Below, one piece after another: positions 1 to 11,860 of a stretch of 64,000 nucleotides of DNA. A program made the position numbers and the translations under genes. Source of the DNA: Wuchereria bancrofti (Eukaryota; Nematoda; Chromadorea; Rhabditida; Onchocercidae); assembly GCA_005281725.1 (NCBI GenBank), contig SSBO01000011.1:405221-469220 (forward strand). The letters run 5' to 3'. The notes below the pieces were generated by a model. It was not told the DNA's origin and did not search any database. It saw only the letters and a list, made by a program, of their open reading frames with translations. The stretch's first letter is position 1; every line of letters starts with the position of its first letter.

Positions 1-110
1 TTTCGTTCCTCTTCTTTTCCTCTTTTATTCCTTTTCTTTTCCTCTTTTACTCCTTCTCTTTTCCTCTTTCATTCCTTTTCTTTCATTCTTTTCTCTTCTC
101 ATTTGCATTA
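1..110. repeat. CT-rich imperfect tandem repeat
   Basis: A pyrimidine-only stretch made of loose copies of a TTTTCCTCTTTTATTCC-like unit of roughly 27-30 bp. It is cut by the window edge. No coding potential is visible. Confidence 0.6.
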
Positions 111-188
111 AAATGGATTTGTTAGGGATTGATGAAGCTTATATCATCGACATTTCATGCTAATATATTAAAGCAATCGTTTTCTTCA

Positions 189-670
189 CATTACCAATAC
201 CGCCCACTATTTGCATTACCAACACCGCCACTATCTGCATTACCAATACCGCCATTATTTGCATTACCAACACCGCCACTATCTGCATTACCGACACCGC
301 CACTATCTGCATTACCGACACCGCCACTATCTGCATTACCAACACCGCCACTATCTGCATTACCAATACCGCCATTATTTGCATTACCAATACCGCCATT
401 ATTTGCATTACCAATACCGCCCACTATTTGCATTACCAACACCGCCACACTCTGCATTACCAATACCGCCATTATTTGCATTACCAATACCGCCACTATT
501 TGCATTACCAATACCGCCATTATTTGCATTACCAATACCGCCACTATTTGCATTACCAATACCGCCATTATTTGCATTACCAATACCGCCACTATCTGCA
601 TTACCAATACCGCCACTATTTGCATTACCAATACCGCCACTATCTGCATTACCAACACCGCCATTATCAT
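189..670. repeat. 24-bp minisatellite, about 20 copies
   Basis: Twenty tandem copies of a unit that reads CATTACCAAYACCGCCAYTA plus TYTG. The variable positions are mostly T/C transitions. Eighteen copies are 24 bp and two (the first and the tenth) carry an extra C (CCGCCC) and are 25 bp. Because 24 is a multiple of three and the unit lacks stops, the array is open on both strands. The forward frames read as octapeptides such as ALPTPPLS and the reverse frames as GGIGNANN or VMQIVAVL. The 25-bp units shift every frame, so I call it a non-coding minisatellite. Confidence 0.9.
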
Positions 671-2447
671 TAGCACACACATTTTATTCGTAGTTATATT
701 GTTAACAAACAGACAAGCTTTTCCTTTCATTTTAACAAAAAAGCCAATTTGTTTTTTGTTTCATCACATTTCTTTCTTTCATTTCTTTCTCAAAAACTCT
801 TCTTTATTTATTTATTTATTTTTTAGTAGCATTTACCTATTCATTTTTTTTTATTTTATCTTATTATTTATTTGTTTATTTACTTATTTATTTCTATTTG
901 TACTTTTATGTTTAACAAATAAACTTTTAACAAATTAAACTAACATCCAACAATTATCACCAATAATTGAAATGTTTATCACTTCATTTTTTTCCTTTTT
1001 CATTTTATTTTTTTAAAAGAAGAAAAAAAAAAGCATTTACAATCATTTTTGAAAATTTCCATTCGTTAAAAAGATTTAAAAAGTATTGGAAGATACTCAA
1101 AGCTCAAATGTAAACCAATTACGAATGAATAGACTAAATGGAAGGATGTATTCTCGTTTTCAGTTTTTTAGTTTCCGCTTTTTTTTTTTCTTTTAAAGCA
1201 ATTTTTTCTTTTTTTTTCTTAAGAAGAAAATGTTCTCATTAATTTCATTTCAAATATTAGCCATTAAAGTTCTTAAATAAAATAGCACAAAATATTTCAA
1301 AAAATTTATGTTAGAATTAAAATTCTCTTTTTCTCATTAATTTCGTTCTAAATATTTATTAGCCATTAAATTTCTCGGAAAAAGAATAGCATTTAAATTT
1401 AAAATATTTCAAAAAGTTTGTGTTAAAATTAAAATTTTCTTTTGTATTTTTTTCGCCAAAAAAAAAAAATTAAAAAATAAGTAAATTGAATTTCATTTTT
1501 ATATGCTTTTATTGCTATTTACCACTTTTGCTTTAATCTCTTCTTATGGATTAATGATTATTTAAGTTTTAATTCATATTCTATTTTATATTAATGCAAA
1601 ATTTTGCATACCTAACAATTAGCTTTAAGTATGTTTGTAATATTATATAACTTCAATCATATTTCAACATGTTTATTTTAATTATTATAATTAAATTCTT
1701 ATTTTCTACGAAAGTAAACAAATTAATTCTCTTAAAAAATTTACAGAAAAAAAAATTTTTTCGAAAAATGTATGTATCAGCGAACGAATAATACCTCCAA
1801 TTAATTTAATAATCGTTTATAAATGAATAATTGAAATAAAATTAATTTCCATTCAATTTTATTTTTCTATTTCATTCAAAAAAAAGCATTCTTATCGCTA
1901 ATATTTTGTTAATTACTTTTGTTTCTCAATCTTTCACGTAACTTCACGTAAGTTCTTATTCAGAAATAACTACGTAACATTACGTAAAACAGAAATAATT
2001 ATATGAAATATTTATTAATGAACGAATAATATTTTCAATTAATTTAATAATCATTTGTGTAAATGTAATAAATAATGATAATAATAATAATAAAAATTAT
2101 TTTACTAATTAAATAAAAAGTTTCCATCGAAATATGTACGAAAATTTATTAAAAGTTGAAATTATTTTTGAAACTTTTCAATCATTTTGATTACTAATAC
2201 TTTTACTTTTCTCAATCAATCAAATTTTTTATCAAAATAATCATATCATTTTATCAATTTTTATTGTATAAATAATTTGTGCAATAATATTTGTAATAAG
2301 TAAGAGAAAAAGAAAAAAAACGAAACAAATCATAAATTTCCATTTTAATTTTAATTCTTTTATTTAAAAAATAAAAGTTGTCAAATATTAATAATTGCTA
2401 TACTTTTCTTCTCTTTTTTATTTGATATATTTTAAACATAATAAAGT

Positions 2448-2756
2448 CTTTAATTTATTTATAAGTAATTTTTTTAAATAAAAAATTAAAAATTTTTCAT
2501 ATCCGTTATTAGTAGTTTTTTCCCTTTAATATGATTAAATTAACAAATTTAGAAAAAATAAATTATTACTTTTTCTTACTCATTAATTAACATTAATATA
2601 ANCTTTAATTTATTTATAAGTAATTTTTTTAAATAAAAAATTAAAAATTTTTCATATCCGTTATTAGTAGTTTTTTCCCTTTAATATGATTAAATTAACA
2701 AATTTAGAAAAAATAAATTATTACTTTTTCTTACTCATTAATTAACATTAATATAA
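2448..2756. other. Unmerged contig overlap around single N (2602)
   Basis: Bases 2448-2601 are repeated exactly at 2603-2756. The left copy ends at the N and the right copy begins immediately after it. This is the pattern left when two contigs that overlap by 154 bp are scaffolded without merging. The real locus probably has one copy. Confidence 0.85.
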
Positions 2757-4972
2757 ATTAAAACTACTCATTAATTAGTATTAATTAAAAAAAAAGCTCT
2801 TTGCTATTTAGTAATAATAATTTTTGAAATTCAAAAATTTGCTATCAGTGATAAATTTTAAAATATTCAAAAACTTTGCATTAGTGATTAAATTTTAAAA
2901 TTTCAAAAAGTCTATATTAATGATAATTTTTGAAAAATCTTTTTAAAAAAAAAAACAAAAACAAAGAGAATATTTTTCTCTTAGTTAACAGAGATACACA
3001 TATACAAAGACAAAAAGAGGTATAGAGAGAGGGAAAGAGAGGGAGAGAGAGGGAGACAGATATATATAAAATTCATGAAAGGTTAACATAATTGCGCCAA
3101 GAATTAAATGAGATGGAAAGAAGAAATGATTACTTATCGATATATCATCACAAAAAAAAAAAAAGAGATGAGAAATGGTCAGTTGGTCATTTTGTGAATT
3201 TGATATTAAAAAGCATTTCAAATTCAATGTGTTAATTCTTTGTTCTTTTTTTTTACAAAGAAAATAAATGAAAGAAGTTGTTAATTCATTTTTTTTTTCT
3301 CATCTTCTTTCTTCCTCCCTCCCTCCTTGCCAATTTTTTTTACCTCTTTCCCTCCTTATTCCATTTCACAGAACTTATTTTTGAAAAAAAAGAAATTTAA
3401 AAACTTTATCTTTTGAAATTCAATGTATTTTATCAAATTGACATCAGTAATTTATTTTTATACTTATATTTTTGTTAATTTAATTCATTTGTATCATTTA
3501 ATTAATTAATTATCCTTTAAACTTTATTTTTTGATTTATTCAATATTTGTTTAATTTTTCTCTTTTCATTTGTTTTTGTTTTCATTCTCATTTGTTTACA
3601 AAAAGGAGGAAAAAAAAGATTGAGTGAAATATTTCATTTATTTTGTTGCTTGGGAAAAATATTTTTGTAAAATCAAAATCAGAACAAAAAAAAAAGAAGA
3701 AAAAAAAGAGAAAAAAAAATTGAGAAAGTGAATAAACAATGAAAATAAGAAAAAGAGAGAGAAAGAAAAAAAAAAACGTAGTAAAGATTATAAAAAAGGA
3801 AATAGAAAATAAATATGGATGATTTGAGGGAATTCATTTTTTGATAAAAATTGGGTAAGGGTAAGGGTAAGGGTAAGGATATCGATAAAAGGGAATGAAT
3901 AAAAATAATAGAAAGACTACTATTTTCTCTAATTTACAATTTATGATACTATTCAGTAATTATAGTATGTTTAGTTTAGTGTAGTACTGTGCTTCTCATA
4001 TTGCTGCTGTTTTAATTCTTTTTAATGCTCTGTTTATTGAATTCCTTTGATGATACCGACAAAAGGATTTCTTTTCTTTTTTTTTTTTTGTTCTTGAATA
4101 TTTTACATAGTAAATCTTCAAATGATCTTGTTTTTTATGCATTTAAATTTTTTTTTTAATTTTTCTGTTTTTTTTGCATTTAAATTTTTTTTTAATTTTT
4201 CAAAAAATTTCACATTTGAAATGTTTTATTTTGAATAATAATCATTTTTCACTTTTTTTTTAAAAAAATCTGTTATTTACTTTTTTTTTTTGCTTCGAAT
4301 TAATAATATTAGTATTATTTTCATAGATGAAAAATGATAGCAACAAATAATTAATTGTAATGCATTTGTAATTAAGTAATTAAATTGATTTTCTCTAAAT
4401 TTAAAAATTCTTGAAATATACTATGTGTTATTCATTTAATTATTTATGATATGAATTAATCAAATGGTACTATTAATTAAAATTATGGCTACATTTTTTT
4501 TTATTATTCAGTTATTGAATTATTGATTATCATTATAATAATATCATATAATTTCACTGTAGTTATAAAATCTAATTGAATAAATTGTTCAGTTAAATTA
4601 CATTTAAAAAATTTTATTGTTAAATTATGAATTTTGTTTCTCTTAGTTAATTTAGAAGTGGAAAAAAAAATTTTTAGCTAGCGCAATTGTCCTGTTTATC
4701 CTTTCTATTCTTTTGCATTTTTTTAATCCTTCTTTCTTCCCATCACTACTTCATATTATTCTAAATAATTCAGAAATTTTCAAAAACCATTGATTGATTA
4801 AATTAATCAAACAATGATAAAATTTTTTTGTAAATTTTAAAATTTTATTATTTATTTTAATTTATTTTTTATTAAACATTTCTAAGTTTATTTATTTAAA
4901 TCATTTCTAAGTTTATTTTTAGACTCTGTAGAAATCATTTTTATCACTGAAATTTCGAAAAAAAAATATCCG

Positions 4973-5277
4973 CCAACCTTTTTTCGTTTTCATTTGCTTC
5001 TGTTTTTATTATTTTATTAATTGAAATATATCAATTAATTTTTTAATAATAAATAAAAAGCAAAAAAAAAAAAGAAATTCATTCAATAAAATGAGAAAAA
5101 ATGAAATTACAAAAATTTCTTGTANCCAACCTTTTTTCGTTTTCATTTGCTTCTGTTTTTATTATTTTATTAATTGAAATATATCAATTAATTTTTTAAT
5201 AATAAATAAAAAGCAAAAAAAAAAAAGAAATTCATTCAATAAAATGAGAAAAAATGAAATTACAAAAATTTCTTGTA
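4973..5277. other. Unmerged contig overlap around single N (5125)
   Basis: Bases 4973-5124 are repeated at 5126-5277, with the junction at the single N. The 152-bp overlap is almost the same length as the one at 2602, supporting a common assembly cause rather than biology. Confidence 0.85.
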
Positions 5278-5764
5278 ACTAAATAGATTGCTTTTTTATT
5301 TAAATATGAAAAAGCTTTTGGCCTTTTCCTTTTTTTCAATTTTTTTTTTTTTTTTTGCATTTATCAATCACTCAAAAATATGTTTTGTCTTGGAAAAAAA
5401 TAATTTAGAAAATATAAAATTTAAAATTAAAAATATTACCATTAATTGACTAATTGAGGAAAATATTACCATTCATTTTTTCAATTAAAATAGTTGAAAT
5501 ATTTGAAACGAAATACTAAAATAAATGGAAATTATATCAGAAATACTAATTGAAAAGTGGAAAATTTGTGAGTGAAAAAATGATTGCTATAATTATTATT
5601 GTTTTTTTTTCCAATCAATTGCTTATAAAAAATTTTTTTTTTGTAAAATTTTTACTTAAATTTTTAAATTTTTACAATTTTTACATTAATTATAGCTTTA
5701 ACGATTATTACGAGAGAGAAAGAGAGAAAAGTTTACAGTGTGAAAAATAAAATTTTTGTTTTAA

Positions 5765-5805
5765 TTTTTAGATGCATTAAATGATGTGAACATTATTGGC
5801 AAATT
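5765..5805 (+). promoter_or_regulatory. Probable trans-splice acceptor and 5' UTR with two minimal uORFs
   Basis: TTTTTAG ends at 5771, 34 nt before the F-box start codon, and there is no plausible upstream coding exon. The resulting leader would begin with ATGCATTAA (5772-5780) directly followed by ATGATGTGA (5781-5789), two 2-codon upstream ORFs, before the main ATG at 5806. Trans-splicing is inferred from position and organism; no leader sequence can be seen in genomic DNA. Confidence 0.5.
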
Positions 5806-8800
5806 ATGATGAATAATCATTCAATTCGATTAATTCGTAATGCATTTGAATTACCGATGAAAATTATGCTTGAATTAATTTCATGGAATAAAAATAATTC
5901 AAAAATAACAAATAAAAATCTTAGTTTTATTGAAAAAATGCCAAATGAATTATTGGTGAAAATTTTTCAATACTGTGATGACGCTGATTTTGCAAATTTA
6001 CGTTTGCAATGTACTCGATTTGATCAGGTTATTCATTTTCTTTTTTTTTTCAATTAAACGAAAAGAAATTTTAAATTAATTAGAAAATTTTTTGAAAAGT
6101 TTATATAACATCAAAATTCATAATTCTAATACTTATATATTATGTGAAAATTTGGTATAATTTGATCTTATATAAGTTTTTTTTTTTAAAAAAACTTTTT
6201 TTTGGAATGTTCTTTTATTTTATTACAATTATAAATTATCTTTCAAAAAAAAAAAATGGAAAAATGGAAAAATGAAAAATTTCTGAAATTTTGATTTTTT
6301 TCTTTTTCTTTTCTCATTTTTGTTTCATGAATTTTATTAATTCTAATTTGATTTATATGAATTTTACAAATTTCATTGATTACTTTTCATTTTGATAATT
6401 TTTTCTAACTTATTTGTTGATAATCCTAAAATTATATTTGAATTTGATTATTTCAGCTGATAACAACATGCGGTATTTTGTTAGCAAAATGTTATCGTCA
6501 ACGTTTGGTGACATGTTTGACAATAACATATAATACAACAAATGATACATATGTTTTGGCAACATTTAAAAAAAATCATTCAAATAAGAAAAATTCAATT
6601 GAAGTTACACGTACGGACGTTTTACGTGGTTGTTATCATAATCTTAGGTAAATTGAGAAAACTAATTTTTCTTTTTAAATAATAAAAAATAATATTACTC
6701 TTTTTTTTTCATTGTGTATCAATCATTAAATAATGATATTACTATTATCTCAATTTAAAAAAAAAAAGTTATATTTGATTTGTAAGTAATATTTTAACTA
6801 ATTAACTTATAATATAAACTTAATAATGGTAAACCTAATTTTTAATTATTTAATTTAAAGAATTTATCTAAATTGTGAGAATATATGACATTTCATTTTA
6901 TTGTAATTAGAAAATATAATTAAATGATTCAAATTTAAAATTAGGTGATTTAAAATGGATGAAAAATTTTTTCGTATTATATAAAATACATATATTTTTT
7001 TACAAGATAAAATACAATGCAAATGATATTTCATCTAATTGCAAATTGTTTTTGAAATTAAATAATTAATATTTCATCTAATTGCAAATTGTTTTCGAAA
7101 TCAAATAATAAATATTTCATCTAATTGCAAATTATTTTTGAAATTAAATAATAAATATTTCATCTAATTGCAAATTATTTTTGAAATTAAATAATTAATA
7201 TTTCATCTAATTGCAAATTATTTTTGAAATCAAAGAATTAATATTTCATCTAATTGCAAATTATTTTCGAAATTAAATAATAAATATTTCATCTAATTGC
7301 AAATTATTTTTGAAATCAAATAATTAATATTTATATTAATTAATTAAATTATTAAACACTTTTAATTAATGACTTTTTTTTAGAAAAAAAATTTCTAAAA
7401 ATTTATTCAAATATTAATCATATATTTTCTTCTTTGTTTCATTTTTGCAGGTATTGCTTCCGTCGATTTCGTATTCTAGGCTTACAATTTTCCAATCTTT
7501 TTCTTTGTTCACGTACGCTACGCTATTTTTGTGATTTATTATCGTGTTGTTTGACCTTTGAACCTAAAACACTTCGTTTATGTGATTGTTATGTGGCTGA
7601 TTTACAACATGATGCATTAATGCGCTTAATGAATTTATGCTCTAAATATCTTATCGTTTTATCTTTTATAGTAAGTTAATGTTTTCCTTTTTTTTTTTTT
7701 GATCAAAAATTTTTTAAAATTTTTGATTACTAAATTTGATTAATTACAAATTTTAATGAAATATATTGAATAAATAATAGAATTTTATAAATTAAAGTTT
7801 GCAAGGGTTTAATATATAAAAAAAAAAAAAAAATTCAATCATTTGTCAATCAAATTTGTTTTACAAAAATTGAAATAATTTATTTTTAATTTAAAACCTT
7901 ATCAGTTATTTTTAAAATTACAAGAGAAAAGTTTTGTTTTTTTTAAAAAAAATTTGTAGTTTTCAAGAAGAAAAGGCAGAAAAAACTGAATTTTAAATTA
8001 ATTTTAATTGACAAAAATTATTTTTGTCTTTTTTCCAAATATAATTCATTAATAATTCTTGATTAATTCACACTTTAATATATCAGATCATATAAACTTC
8101 CGAAATATTTGCACATATGATAGAATTTTTCTAAAATTTTATAAAAATTGAAAAAAAAAAGAAAATTGTCTCTTTTTAAAAAAAANNNNNNNNNNNNNNN
8201 TCCAAATATAATTCATTAATAATTCTTGATTAATTCACACTTTAATATATCAGATCATATAAACTTCCGAAATATTTGCACATATGATAGAATTTTTCTA
8301 AAATTTTATAAAAATTGAAAAAAAAAAGAAAATTGTCTCTTTTTAAAAAAAAAATAAAATTTATAAGTTAAAAAAAAAAACACAGAAACATCTAAATTAT
8401 GTTGAAGTTTGTTGCTAATATAAATAAATTTTAACAAGTAACACTATTATTTACAATTAAAAAAATAAAATCCATAATTTAAAAAAAAAAAAAAAACAGA
8501 AATATCTAAATTATGTTGAAGTTATGTTAAAGTTGTTACTAATATAAATAAATTTTAACAAATATCACTACCATATACAGTTATGCTATTAAAATTAAAT
8601 TGAATTAAATTTAATTCAATTAATTTAATGAAATATTTGCAGAATTTAGCTGGCGTTCGACCAACATTATTTCAAGATGATTTATTTCAAACAATTAATC
8701 GTAAAACATTATATGTTTTAATGATTCAATCTATTGATTTTCATATTTCAATACCAATTATTGAACAACAACTTTCTCTCAGTGATACAATCTTTCGCTA

Positions 8801-11800
8801 TTTGCCAAATACAATGCGTAAAATTAAACTTGAAAAATGTCAAAATATTACCGCTGATGGAATTTGTGATTATATTGAAGTTTGTTACTAATAATTCTTT
8901 CTCTCTCTCTCTTATTCCTTTTCTCTTTCTCGCTATAGTAAAGTTTGTATAAAAAATTTTTATTAAATTTTATGTTTAATTAATTATTTTAAGTCTCCCT
9001 CTCTCTGTCTTATTCCCTTTCCCTTTCTTGCTATAGTAAAATTTGCATAAAAAATTTTTGTTAAATTTTATGTTTAATTAATTATTTTAAGTCTCTCTCT
9101 CTGTCTTATTCCCTTTCCCTTTCTTGCTATAGTAAAATTTGCATAAAAAATTTTTGTTAAATTTTATGTTTAATTAATTATTTTAAGTCTCCCTCTCTCT
9201 GTCTTATTCCCTTTCCCTTTCTTGCTATAGTAAAATTTGCATAAAAAATTTTTGTTAAATTTTATGTTTAATTAATTATTTTAAGTCTCCCTCTCTCTGT
9301 CTTATTCCCTTTCTCTTTCTCGCCATAGTAAGGTTTGTATAAAAAATTTTTATTAAATTTTATGTTTAATTAATTATTTCAGGTCTCCCTCTCTCTGTCT
9401 TATTCCCTTTCCCTTTCTTGCTATAGTAAAATTTGCATAAAAAATTTTTATTAAATTTTATGTTTAATTAATTATTTCATGTCTCCCTCTCTCTGTCTTA
9501 TTCCCTTTCCCTTTCTCGCTATAGTAAAATTTGCATAAAAAATTTTTATTAAATTTTATGTTTAATTAATTATTTTAGGATAAACAAAAAATATCCAAAA
9601 AAAAAAAAAAAATTCTTTCAAGTATTTTCTTTCCTTTATTTATCTAAAAGCAAAAAAAGTGAAAATTTTTTGAAAAAAGAAACAAAACAAAACAAAAAAA
9701 AATGTTAATTAAAAAAAAATAAATAAAAATAAATTTGCATAATTAAATTTTCTTTTTTTAGCGTTATTTTAATAGTAATGAACATACTGCTAAAATTCAT
9801 CATCGTTCAACGGAAATGGTTTTCCGGCAATGCAAACAGTTAACAACTGTAGCATTTGAGAAAGTTGCACAACTCCGGAATATCTGTATTGATGGACAGG
9901 ATCCGGTTGGTGAATATATCATGAATTGGGTGAAACGACGACAGTATCATTTACGACATACCAATCAGAAAAAAGTAATAATAATGCTTTTATTTGTTAA
10001 ATTTTGTTCTTTTTTTTTTATTTTGTTTAAATCAATTATTAAATTATTTAAATTTTTAATATGCTTCTTAAATTTTAATATAAAATTTAAATAAATTTTC
10101 CATATTTATTTTGATAATATTTAATTGATAAGTAATAACCAATCAGAAAAAAGTAATAATAATGCTTTTATTTGTTAAATTTTGTTCTTTTTTTTTTATT
10201 TTGTTTAAATCAACTATCAAATTATTTAAATTTTTAATATGCTTTTTNAATTTTAATATAAAATTTAAATAAATTTTCCGCATTTGTTTTGATAATATTT
10301 AACTAATAAGTAATAATCAAGCTTTTTTCTTTTTTTTTTTATTCTATTGCAATCTAGGAAATTATTTCATTTTTTTTGTCTTACACCTATTTTTGTTTTT
10401 TTTTCTTTTGTTTCCTTTTAAATTTTAATAAAAATTTTAAATGAATTGTTTGTACTTATTTTGATAATATTTAATTGATAAGTAATGATAAAGCTTCTTT
10501 TCTTTTCTTGTTTTATTTCAATCTAAAAATTATTTCACTTTTTTATTTTATACTAATTTTTATTTTCTGTTTCTCTTTTTTTACTTTATTTTTTATTCAA
10601 ATAAAATTGAAATAATTTGTAAAATTTAGTATAGATTAACATTTTATTAAATTAACAATATATAACAATTTAGAATAATTTTCTTTTTTTTTCATAAATT
10701 TTTTCTAATAATCCATATTATATAAAAATAACATCACATTTAATTTTAATTATTAATTAATTAAAAGCAAAAATAAACAAAACAAAATGAATCTTTAATA
10801 TTAAATGAATTTTTCACACTTATTTTGATAATATTTAGCAATACATAGCAATTTTTTATTTTTTTTTTTTCTTTATTCAAATAAAACTAAAATAATTTGC
10901 AAAAATTCATTTGAAACATTTTTTTTAATTCATTAAATTTAATGCATACTTTTTTTAATTTATTCAACTTAATGCAGTTAATTTCTTAAATTTATGCATA
11001 TTTTTTCTATTTATTTAATACATGTTTTTTTAATTTATTAAATTTAATGCAATTAATTAATTAAATTTGATACGCGATTTTTTTAATTCATTAAATCTAA
11101 TATATAGTTTTTAAATTTATTGTGTAATATTTTTTATTTATTAAATTTAATGCATATTTTTCTTATTTATTAAATTTGATGCATAATTTTCTTTTCAATC
11201 CATTAAAGTTGATGCAATTAATTAATTAAATTTGATATACGATCGTGTAATTTTTAAATTTATTGCGTAATATTTTTAATTTATTAAATTTAATGCATAT
11301 TTTCTTATTTATTAAATTTGATGCATAATTTTCTTTTTAATTCATTAAAGTTGATGCAATTAATTAAATTTGATATACGATCTTTTTTTAACTCATCAAA
11401 TTTAATGTGTAATTTTTAAATTTATTGCGTAATATTTTTAATTTATTAAATTTAATGCATAATTTTCCTTTTTTTTTTTCAGTTAATTGCTATTGAAATT
11501 GACAGTCATCAAATGATCAAACGAAATAATGAACTGTCATCATCGATTACAATTGAAGAATTAAATCGAAATTCATTTCATTCTGTCATACCATTCCTAA
11601 GCATTTGTCATCTTCATTCATCTGCCACTGAACAATTTTTAACGCCAGCAATTAGTTCGGCACGAATGAATCAGAAATGGAACTGTGAGCAGGATTGTAT
11701 GTTAACCGGAAAAACGGATAAGCATTTTACAAAAATGACAGATCAATCAGGAGGAGGAATTTTTATGCAACCAATTATTAAAACAGCTAATATTATTCGT

Positions 11801-11860
11801 CGAATAAATTATGCAAATCATATTCCTAATCGTTTTTCATTTCCAACAATGTTTGATTAA
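5806..11860 (+). CDS. F-box protein, six exons, 486 aa
   Basis: Exons 5806-6027, 6457-6647, 7451-7670, 8643-8879, 9762-9974 and 11483-11860 join in one open frame to TAA. All introns are GT-AG. An F-box lies at about residues 38-74, with core residues MPNELLVKIFQYCDDADFAN and a following LRLQC. F-box proteins are substrate adaptors that bind SKP1 in SCF ubiquitin ligases. Downstream there are Leu/Cys-rich stretches (for example LRLCDCYVADLQHDAL and IKLEKCQNITADG) that look like degenerate leucine-rich repeats; this is inference. The last exon encodes a Ser/Asn-rich tail without a recognised domain. I cannot name an orthologue. The start was chosen as the first ATG in frame after the acceptor at 5771; the codon at 5809 is a second Met. 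Introns 2, 4 and 5 carry tandem arrays and an assembly gap falls in intron 3. An AATAAA lies at 12363, about 500 nt after the stop. Confidence 0.85.
7028..7329. repeat. 43-bp tandem array in F-box intron 2
   Basis: Seven copies of a 43-bp unit starting ATTTCATCTAATTGCAAATT, differing at a few positions. The array lies wholly in the intron 6648-7450. Confidence 0.9.
8034..8352. other. Assembly gap (15 N) flanked by an unmerged overlap
   Basis: Bases 8034-8185 are repeated at 8201-8352 on either side of 15 Ns (8186-8200), within F-box intron 3 (7671-8642). The 152-bp overlap at the gap edges matches the length at 2602 and 5125, so the intron is probably shorter than it appears. Confidence 0.8.
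8893..9578. repeat. ~98-bp tandem array in F-box intron 4
   Basis: About seven copies with a 96-98 bp spacing. Each has a CT-rich part (TCTCCCTCTCTCTGTCTTAT) then CTTGCTATAGTAAAATTTGC and an AT-rich end, TTTAATTAATTATTTTAAG. The array starts within 15 bp of the exon 4 donor and ends before the exon 5 acceptor region. Each unit contains CTATAG and TTTTAAG, which resemble 3' splice sites. Confidence 0.9.
9961..10316. repeat. 178-bp tandem duplication including the exon 5 end
   Basis: The segment starting CCAATCAGAAAAAAGTAATA at 9961 (last bases of exon 5 plus the donor) recurs at 10139 with several substitutions; an N is at 10248 inside the second copy. Looser copies of the same AT-rich unit (GATAATATTTAATTGATAAG) continue to about 10870. 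Unlike the other N sites the copies differ, so this looks like a real, diverged duplication with an ambiguous base. Confidence 0.7.

Larger units (their letters stand above)
671..5764. other. Gene-free AT-rich stretch upstream of the F-box gene
   Basis: No exon with coding character is seen on either strand. It holds homopolymer runs, a purine-rich tract at about 3000-3065, a short (GGGTAA)4 tract at about 3855-3880, and two assembly overlap scars listed separately. A loose pair of near-repeats lies at about 1240-1440. Confidence 0.6.

Noticed and set aside
129..938. Long Pro/Leu-repeat open frame over the minisatellite
   Set aside because: It exists only because the 24-bp unit lacks stops. 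The 25-bp units shift frame, other frames and the other strand are equally open, and the tail is low complexity.
3855..3880. (GGGTAA)4 tract resembling an interstitial telomere
   Set aside because: The hexamer is TAAGGG, not the nematode TTAGGC nor TTAGGG, and there are only four copies.
9000..9580. CRISPR-like array in F-box intron 4
   Set aside because: The units are contiguous tandem repeats without unique spacers, in a eukaryotic intron.
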